From a bacterium (GTDB lineage: Bacteria; Planctomycetota; Planctomycetia; Planctomycetales; Planctomycetaceae): DNA of 64,000 bases. Positions 53,478-61,000 of the stretch are shown in pieces. The notes under the pieces were generated by a model. That model searched no databases and was not told the origin of the DNA. It saw only the letters and a program-made list of their open reading frames with translations. Every line of letters begins with the position of its first letter. Positions within the stretch are counted from its first letter, which is position 1. Position numbers and translations under genes: made by a program. The DNA lies in contig WGMU01000014.1 in assembly GCA_016124895.1 (NCBI GenBank), forward strand, positions 40,957-104,956, read 5' to 3'.

Positions 53478-54737
53478 ATGGACACAACCGGTCACGAAAC
53501 CCGTCGCCTGTTTCAGTTTCTGCGCCGTCGCTGGCTTCCGGAGCCGGACCTCAGAGAAGGCTTTCTGAAGTCGCTGGACGGCTTCAGCAAGCTGCAGGAG
53601 CACCTGCGGGACCATAAAGAACTCGATCGGCTGTCACAGCACATGTATCCCGATCTGCAGAGTCTGATTGCTGAATTGCCGGCTGAAGCCGCTCCTGTTC
53701 CCCAAGGCAAAGCCAGAAGCTCGAAGGACCGGAGCGACAAGCTCACCATCCCGGAAGTTCACGAGATCCTGCACATCATGCAGACCATGGAAGTCGCCTG
53801 GTTGAACGCCCGGATGGAAGACTTCGACGCACATCCACTCAATCGAGGCTGGGTGGCGGTGTTTCACCGATGGTCCATGATGCCTGAGTTTCGTCATGTC
53901 TGGCCTGTTCTGCGTGCGGACTTCAGCCGATCCTTCGTTGAATACCTGCAGTCACGTTTTTCGCTGGCGGTTGAGTATTCCAGTGTTGAACCGCTCCCTG
54001 GACCAACCACCGCCAGCAAACGCGTTCGAGAAATTCTGCTGAACGAGTATCGGTCTGAATGGCCGGAGATCGATCCCACGTTTCTCTCGCCGCGGAGTGA
54101 GAGAGTTCTGTACGTGTATCCGTCGATCCGGAAAAGCTCGGGCCTGCCTGACGACTGCTGGCAACTGAAAGACGTCCCGCTGGGATTTGTGGCCCTGTTA
54201 CCGCGGGCAAAGCAGCATCAGGACAGACTTCCGGCGGGGACCTGTTCGTGCGATGACGATGCGCCGGAACTGCGTTTCTGGGTGCGACCTCAATATCGGT
54301 TTCTGGGGGTCGGCCGACATCTGTTGAACACGTTCGCCTTGAAAGCACTGGCGAATCTCTGGCCCATTGAATACGAGACAACGAAGACTCAGAAGAAAGA
54401 CCAGGAAGCTGCCTGGAACTGTCGTGGCGAGCTGGTGACTCGCTATTTCGTACGCACCGGACAGGAAGGCGGACACAGCCTGCGGCGGCGAATGCAGCTC
54501 GGGTTTCTGTACGAGTACAGCTTCCGCCGACACGAGGACCGCCCCTATGACGAACCTCCTCGCGATGAGGTTTTCGCCGATCGCAGTGAGCAGACGCAGC
54601 ATCCATCAGAACGTGGGCTGATCCGCGGGAACACGGTGAATCCCCAGGAGTCGATTGTGCCGACTGTGTTGCGGACGACGTGGCATGAGTTCTTCGAAGC
54701 AGCTCGATCCATGTCGAGTAATCCCCAGCAGTTCTAA
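53478..54737 (+). CDS. GNAT-like protein downstream of the patatin
   Basis: 419 residues from the ATG at 53478, with AGGA 7 nt upstream; a start at 53451 would overlap nothing but adds a basic stretch. The N-terminal half is helical (HEILHIMQTMEVAWLNARMEDFDAHP). In the middle, FWVRPQYRFLGVGRHLLNTFALKAL resembles the acetyl-CoA-binding motif A of GNAT acetyltransferases (Q/R-x-x-G-x-G), here QYRFLGVG, preceded by strand-like ERVLYVYPS and GFVALLPRA. The rest is not recognised. The substrate is unknown. It probably works with the patatin encoded just upstream. Confidence 0.55.
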   Translation: MDTTGHETRRLFQFLRRRWLPEPDLREGFLKSLDGFSKLQEHLRDHKELDRLSQHMYPDLQSLIAELPAEAAPVPQGKARSSKDRSDKLTIPEVHEILHIMQTMEVAWLNARMEDFDAHPLNRGWVAVFHRWSMMPEFRHVWPVLRADFSRSFVEYLQSRFSLAVEYSSVEPLPGPTTASKRVREILLNEYRSEWPEIDPTFLSPRSERVLYVYPSIRKSSGLPDDCWQLKDVPLGFVALLPRAKQHQDRLPAGTCSCDDDAPELRFWVRPQYRFLGVGRHLLNTFALKALANLWPIEYETTKTQKKDQEAAWNCRGELVTRYFVRTGQEGGHSLRRRMQLGFLYEYSFRRHEDRPYDEPPRDEVFADRSEQTQHPSERGLIRGNTVNPQESIVPTVLRTTWHEFFEAARSMSSNPQQF

Positions 54738-54845
54738 CTGCCTGTGCCGCAGGCAACTCGTTCCTGATCGACTTGGCTCGCCAGCCTGACGCTGCTAATC
54801 TCGCTTGCGCTGAAGCACGTCAGTTTTGTCGCAGCGAGCCGTGCC

Positions 54846-55064
54846 ATGACGATTTCGATCACGTATTGCGTCCAGTGAAACTACACACCGCAGGCCGCCA
54901 GTCTGGCGGCCGCAATCAAACAGCAGGCGGGTATCGATGCTGAGTTGATCAAAGGACGAGGCGGTGTGTTTGACGTTGTTGTCGACGGTCGGCTGATTTA
55001 TTCGAAGCACCAGACCGGACGATTTCCTGAGCCGGACGAGATTCTGCGGCAGCTCAAGGATTAG
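54846..55064 (+). CDS. SelW/Rdx-family selenoprotein with in-frame TGA (Sec)
   Basis: 72 residues if TGA at 54876-54878 is read as selenocysteine. The reading starts MTISITYCVQ, then U11, then NYTPQAASLAAAIKQQAGID, and continues with AELIKGRGGVFDVVVDG and RLIYSKHQTGRFPEPDEI, ending RQLKD before TAG. This is the complete Rdx (SelT/SelW/SelH) thioredoxin-like fold: a CxxU redox motif after the first strand, the GxGGVFDV strand pair, and the SKxxTGRFP segment. Family members normally have CxxC or CxxU here, so TGA falls exactly where Sec is expected. A SECIS-like hairpin follows at 54893-54911, and selB is in this window. Role: probably thiol/selenol redox. The ribosome site is weak. Ordinary gene finding would stop at TGA. 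Confidence 0.9.
54893..54911 (+). promoter_or_regulatory. Bacterial SECIS-like hairpin for the SelW-like gene
   Basis: GGCCGCCA (54893-54900) and TGGCGGCC (54904-54911) form a perfect 8-bp stem closing a GTC loop. The loop begins with G, and 22 nt separate the TGA from that G, inside the 16-37 nt range described for bacterial SECIS elements, which carry a G in the apical loop. It lies inside the coding sequence, as bacterial SECIS elements do, and is where SelB would bind. Confidence 0.8.
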
Positions 55065-55142
55065 CCGGCCGCCCGAAGTCCCCGCGGTGTCTCAGAGTCT
55101 GCGGCAGTGGAAACGGAGCACGGTTTTCTGCAGGAGTCACCC

Positions 55143-57374
55143 ATGCAGATTCGGGTCACGTGTCCGGAATGCGGTAAGTCGTTTCTGATCCCCGAACGCT
55201 TTGCCGGACGCGACGGTGAATGCAGCAACTGCTCGGGTGTGTTCCATATTCCCGAGCGGGCGGAACACGTTTCGGATGCTGAGATGCAGCGGAAGTCGGG
55301 CGTGCATCCAGCAACTCCGCCGGGGCCGGCTCCTGCGGAATCCCTCCCGGCGCGCGATGCCGGAGTCACCGAAGAAATTCCGGTCTACTCGATTGGTCAC
55401 AGTGCTCCTGCAGATGAGTTCGAGACTTCGGAGAAACCGACGGCCAGACCGGAAGGCGCCGATCAGTCACGGCCGGGCAGCGGCCAGCAGACAAGTCGTG
55501 CGAAGCCTCGGTCGTCCGGCAGTCAACGTGCCGCGGCGGCTTCGAGAGAGTCAGCGGTCGCCCCCGTCTTCGATATCACGGACGCCGATCTGCTGCCTGA
55601 CGAAGAGGAGTCTGCGAGCGACGACGTGTCTGCACTCACTCGCGCTCTCGCCGCCGAAGCAGACGCTGACGGATCGGGCGGTGATTCAGCATCAGGCGAT
55701 ATCGTGCTGAAACGCGGAGGTGGTACGGGACGCACGCCGAAATCCGGCGAGCTTCCACAGCCACGACGACGCAAGAAACCTCGATCTGACGACTCAACGG
55801 ACGACACCCCGCGCCGCAGAAGCTCCGCTGAGATCGCCTTGCCGCCGAAGCCGCTGCGTCGAACGCGACTGCCAGAGGGTGACAGCTCCTCGATCGAGTT
55901 ACCTGGCGACGCAGCTCGTGCCGCAGTCGACAGCGATGACGACGCGCATTCCGACTCCACAGACAGAACGCCGCCAGTTCCGATGCTGCGTCGTCGCATC
56001 TCCGAACGGGAGCGTCCGCACGCAGCGACAGCCGCAGTCAGTGCCTCAGCCGCTGCGAGTGACTCGGTGACTGATCGTGCTGTTGCCGAACCAGGGCCCG
56101 ACGAAGCCGGCTGCGCGGAGGATCGACCGAGCCGGCGACCAGCGAGAAAATCAGACCCGAAACAGTTGGCAATCGTCGGTGGCATCGGCGCAGTCCTGTT
56201 GATCGGAGCCGGAATTTATTCGCACTTCAGCGGAGGTGCGACACCGACGCAGCCGGTTCTGGAAGGTGGTCCGACTGCGGCGACCGGCGGCTCGTCGATC
56301 AGGAAAAGTGCCCAACCGGGGCCGACACCGGTCGCCGGCGCTGAAGCGGCCGGCCGGGTTGCCGACTCCGGCAGCGGCCCAGCGTCCGACAGAGAGTCTG
56401 CAACGGCTGAAGTAGTAACGGCGGGAAACAGCTCGTCGAGTTCCGGCCGCGCGTCTGTCGCAGCGAACTCAACGAACGCCGGTCAAACGGAATCACCGAC
56501 GACGCTTGCAGCAGCGGCTCCCGTACCGCGATTTCCGGAACTGCCCGAGGCCAGACCGTCGGCCGTAGAGGGCATCGCCTGTTACGAAATTGATCTCGGC
56601 AGCATCGCGGAGAACGCAGGTCCTGGCGCAACGATGCGGCTCCTCCTGTATCTGCCTCCGGGCGAGCACTCTGTCGGTTCATTGAGCTGCGTGCTTGTCG
56701 CTCCGGCCGGGACGTCGCTGCTTGAAGGTGCCGAGTGCTTCAACGATTCAGACCGCGACGAAACGCTGCCGTATGTCGAAGCCGGATTCGCCGTCGTCGG
56801 TTACTCGCTCGACGGAGCACTGCCATTCGAGCAGCCGACAGACGGCGAACTCAACGCGGCCTACCGGCAGTTTCGCGCGGCCCAGGCCGGTCTGCTTAAC
56901 GCCCGCAACGCGCTGGAGTTTGTACTCGAGCGAGTGCCGCAGGTGGCCCCTGACCGAATCTTCGCCGCCGGACACAGTTCAGCGGGAACGCTGTCGCTGC
57001 TGTTCGCCAGTCATGAACCGCGACTCGCCGGCTGTCTCGCCTTCGCCCCGTTGACGGATCCGGAAACCAGTCTCGCCGAGTACGTCAGCAGTCCCGCTGT
57101 GCAGCGTATTTTTCCCGGCGTTCATGAGTTCGTCCGTTTCGAGTCGCCACTTCGCCGCGTCGACCGTCTCCACTGCCCCGTGTTTCTGTTCCACGCGGAA
57201 GATGACGCGACCGTGCCCGTCGCTGCTTCTCGCGCCTTCGCCGAAAAGCTCAGCGCCACTGGAACAACGCCGTACCTGCAGACCGTCGCCTCTGGCGGCC
57301 ATCGCGACGCCATGCTCAGCGAGGGAATCCCATCGGCTATCGCCTGGCTCAAGCAGCAGACCGAGAACCGCTGA
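55143..57374 (+). CDS. Zinc-ribbon, transmembrane, alpha/beta-hydrolase fusion
   Basis: 743 residues from the ATG at 55143, with AGGAG 7 nt upstream; a start at 55107 lacks this. N-terminus: a zinc ribbon of the MJ0042 type, CPECGKSFLIPERFAGRDGECSNC. A long low-complexity region (about 40-335) rich in Ser, Pro, Arg, Asp and Glu follows. One membrane helix (about 345-362, AIVGGIGAVLLIGAGIYS). A C-terminal alpha/beta hydrolase of the prolyl-oligopeptidase/dienelactone-hydrolase type (about 480-740): nucleophile Ser in AAGHSSAGTL, Asp in HAEDDATVP, His in SGGHRDAML. The active site is therefore complete. The hydrolase domain should lie outside the cytoplasm with the ribbon inside. Substrate unknown. 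Confidence 0.8.
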   Translation: MQIRVTCPECGKSFLIPERFAGRDGECSNCSGVFHIPERAEHVSDAEMQRKSGVHPATPPGPAPAESLPARDAGVTEEIPVYSIGHSAPADEFETSEKPTARPEGADQSRPGSGQQTSRAKPRSSGSQRAAAASRESAVAPVFDITDADLLPDEEESASDDVSALTRALAAEADADGSGGDSASGDIVLKRGGGTGRTPKSGELPQPRRRKKPRSDDSTDDTPRRRSSAEIALPPKPLRRTRLPEGDSSSIELPGDAARAAVDSDDDAHSDSTDRTPPVPMLRRRISERERPHAATAAVSASAAASDSVTDRAVAEPGPDEAGCAEDRPSRRPARKSDPKQLAIVGGIGAVLLIGAGIYSHFSGGATPTQPVLEGGPTAATGGSSIRKSAQPGPTPVAGAEAAGRVADSGSGPASDRESATAEVVTAGNSSSSSGRASVAANSTNAGQTESPTTLAAAAPVPRFPELPEARPSAVEGIACYEIDLGSIAENAGPGATMRLLLYLPPGEHSVGSLSCVLVAPAGTSLLEGAECFNDSDRDETLPYVEAGFAVVGYSLDGALPFEQPTDGELNAAYRQFRAAQAGLLNARNALEFVLERVPQVAPDRIFAAGHSSAGTLSLLFASHEPRLAGCLAFAPLTDPETSLAEYVSSPAVQRIFPGVHEFVRFESPLRRVDRLHCPVFLFHAEDDATVPVAASRAFAEKLSATGTTPYLQTVASGGHRDAMLSEGIPSAIAWLKQQTENR

Positions 57375-58052
57375 CAATGCTCATCGGCCGTGGCCAGGTG
57401 AATGGTCTCAGTCCACCGGACCAGCTTCGCACGCACGGTTTTCCTCGCCCCAGCCAGGCTCCTGCTGAAGTGAATTCGAGAGAGACGCCTGCTACGGGGG
57501 CAGTCGCTGGTCCGCAACTCGAACGTCATGATCGCCAGTGGACCGTGTCAGAAGTCGGACAGGCAGGAATCCGGCAGTCTGAACCTGTCGCCAGGTCATG
57601 AGCTGACGTTCGCCTCAGCCAGCCGGATCGATGTTCAGACTGCTCGCTGTCTCCGCTCAGCCGATGCGCCACCGGATCATTCAGATGCTGCCGTCAGGAA
57701 AGATCTGAACAGAACTTGCGATAGTACCGTTCTTCCGATTCGTCAAGCGATGGAAGCGACGGGAACCAATCTGTGTGGTCGAATCGGTTGAACGCCAAAT
57801 CACTACTCGGCTATGTTCGCATCTGGCCGTTTTGGCCACGTTTGTGCAACTGCCGCCAACCCAATGTTCTCCCGGATTCCCACGCTGACCTAAGCCTCCC
57901 GTTTTGTCAGCCTGTCGCCAGCTTCCGGATAACTGGCTTCGCGATCACTGCTCTTTCTTTCAATGGCAAAGGCAGAGCACTGCAGGCGTGCAGGTCGAGG
58001 CGGCATTTTTTCGTTCGAGGTTACCAGACATTCTCATTCACAGGGCCACAGC
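57375..58052. other. Intergenic region of 678 bp upstream of the giant protein
   Basis: This is the longest gene-free stretch in the window. Short open frames on both strands have no family character. A GC-poor segment near 57713-57850 may hold the promoter of the giant gene. A T6 run at 58004-58009 is not preceded by a strong stem. No structured RNA was recognised. Confidence 0.4.
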
Positions 58053-61000
58053 ATGTTGAACAACTGGCTGCAGCGTTTTGCATCCCGGATCCAGACACAG
58101 AACCAGGCTCGACGCCGCAGAAAGCCAACACGACTTGGTGCGCGTCGTGATGTGCCGAGTGACGTCTTTCGATCAGGCGAGTCGCTCGAATACCGTCTGA
58201 TGCTGGCCGCTGACTATGGCGACGCCCCGGACACGGGAGCCGGTACTGGAGCAGGTAATTATGAGACCCTGCTGACCAGCGGCGGTCCGAGCCACAACAT
58301 CGACGCGACGTCGACGACCCTGTATCTCGGCGCCGGAGTCGACGCAGACAGCGGCACGTTGCAGAACGCGCAGGCCAACGCCGACGATGTCGACGCCGCA
58401 CTGCCGGATGACGAGGACGGCGTCCTCTACCCGCAGCAGGACCTGCTCGGCACGATCGGAGCCCAGCCAACAATTACGCTGCTGGTCACCAACACAACGG
58501 GCAGCGAAGCCACCCTCTCCGGCTGGATCGACTACAACCAGGACGGCGTCTTCGACAACGCCACCGAACGCGCTCAGGCAACGATCGCCACCGGCACAAC
58601 CGACGGCCGAGTCACGTTGACATTCCCAACCGTCCCTGCCGGTTCTGCAGGATCAACGTATGCCCGATTTCGTCTGAGTACCGACGTCGCAGCAACGGAC
58701 TCCACCGGCGCCGCTGGCGACGGCGAGGTCGAAGACCACCTCTTCACGATCTCAAAGGCCAACGACGGCACTGTCGACAGCTTCCAGAAAATCGCCAACA
58801 GCACGAATGGCGGGCCGGCGCTCAATGCTTTCGACAGATTCGGCTCATCGATCGTGTCAATTGGCGACCTGAACGGCGATGGCATTAACGATCTTGTGGT
58901 TGGAGCTGACGGCAACGACACCGGCGGAAACGGGCGAGGGGCCATCTATGTCCTGATGCTGAATGCTGACGGTACCGTGAAGAGCGACACCATGATCGCC
59001 AGCGGAACGAATGGCGGACCGGACCTTGCCAACAATGCAGCTTTTGGGTGGTCAGTGGCGTCAGTCGGCGACATCGACAGCGACGGGGTCACCGATCTGG
59101 CCGTCGGGGCTGTGGGTGAAGCCGCCGTGTACCTGCTTCGAATGAACTCCGACGGGACCGTGAAGTCGTACTCAAGAATTGCCAGTGGTATCAATGGAGC
59201 GCCGGTTTTCTCACCGTCCATCAGTTTTGGAACCGGTGTGGCATCGCTGGGTGACCTTGACGGTGACGGAATTGGCGATCTGGCTGTCGGCGCGAGGTAC
59301 GACTCGACTGAGGGAGACCGCCGAGGCTCGGTGTATGTCTTCCTGATGAATTCTGATGGCACGGTCAATGGGTCGACCCGAATCGCAAGCGGAGTGAATG
59401 GAGGGCCGACGCTGACCGATGTCAATCTGTTCGGCGCGTCGGTCGCATCGCTGGGTGATCTCGATGGCGACGGCATCTCAGAACTGGCAGTTGGTGCGTA
59501 CAAAGACAACACCGGAGGGACCGGCTGGGGAGCCGCCTATGTTCTGTTTCTGAACTCGGATGGATCTGCCCGCGAATTCACAAAAATTGCACATCAGTTG
59601 AACGGTGGGCCTGATCTGACGAACGGAAGCTTCACCGAAACGCGGTTCGGTATCTCAATGGCCGCGATCGGCGATCTGAATGCGGACGGTGTCACCGATC
59701 TCGCCGTTGGGGCTCAGCAAGGGGTCGATGGAGGTGCCCGCGGCGTGCTCCATCTGCTCATGCTGAATCCGGACGGTTCCGTGAGAGATTACAGCAGCAT
59801 TGATAACGGTAGAAACGGCGGACCGGCACTCGCAGTCGCCGAAGATTTCGCGTCCTCGATAGCTCTTGCTGGAGACATTAACGGAGACGGAATCGCTGAC
59901 TTGGCTCTCGGCGCGAATGGAGACTCAACCGGCGTCAGCGGCTATCAATTCCTGGGCAGCACGCACATTCTGTTTCTCCACGCTCCCGACACCGAGACTG
60001 TCACTGCTGCCCTGGACGGTTCCGGCAATCTGATTCTTAATGAGACCGGCACCGAAACAGATGACACTCTGACGATTCGACAGACCGACGCGAATACACT
60101 CACCGTTCACCTCGCTGGAGGCCGCATCATGAATGATGGCGGAGTGGCAGGAGTCAACGGTGGAGGAACCAGTACGCTCACGATCGACAGCACTCAGATC
60201 GCCGGTGCTCAGATCATCATCAACGGCGGTGATGGCGACGACACTTTGGCGATCGACTTCGGCGACGGCGACGGCTCGAATCCGTTTACGAAACAGATTG
60301 TGTTCAACGGCGAAGGGCAGAACTCCTCGCCAAACGGCGACACACTGATTCTGACTGGCACGGGTACGTTTGCCAGCGCAACTTTCGGTTTTACGAACGA
60401 GAGCGACGGAACGATTGCCGTCAGCGGCAACTCGCTGATCACGTACACGGGGCTGGAGCCGATCACGTCGAACATTGACGCGACCGACGTGATGCTGAAT
60501 TACAGCACGGTGGCCGAGACGATCACGGTCAGTGACGCGGGCAGCGGACAGACGACGGTGGATTCGGACGTCGGGGGAGAAACCGTCACATTCAACAACC
60601 CGACTGGCACACTGACGATCAACGCGGGTGACACGGGCGACGACGTGATCGAGATCACCAGCCTGGCAGCCAGCTATCCGGCCAGCATTGTGATCGATGG
60701 CGAAGGCGGTATTGACACACTCAATGTGAACGGTGACGTATCACTTGACGACAACAATTTCAGTGCCACATCGGACACGATCAATGTGAGTGCGGCACTA
60801 TCATCGGGCAGAGGCGACGTCAGCCTGAGCGCCTCTGGCGACATCACATTCAATGACGCAGTCTCGACTGAAGGTGGAGGACTTTCTGTAACTGCCGACA
60901 GCGACGGTAACAACTTTGGGGTCCTGTCGCTCGCGGATTCAGTGATGATTGGATTCGTGCAGCAGGCAGAGCTGCATGCTGCAGATTCCTCAGCGGACGA

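Noticed and set aside
54795..55010. 71-codon open frame on the minus strand over the SelW-like gene
   Set aside because: No family character; the plus-strand reading through TGA gives a complete known fold.
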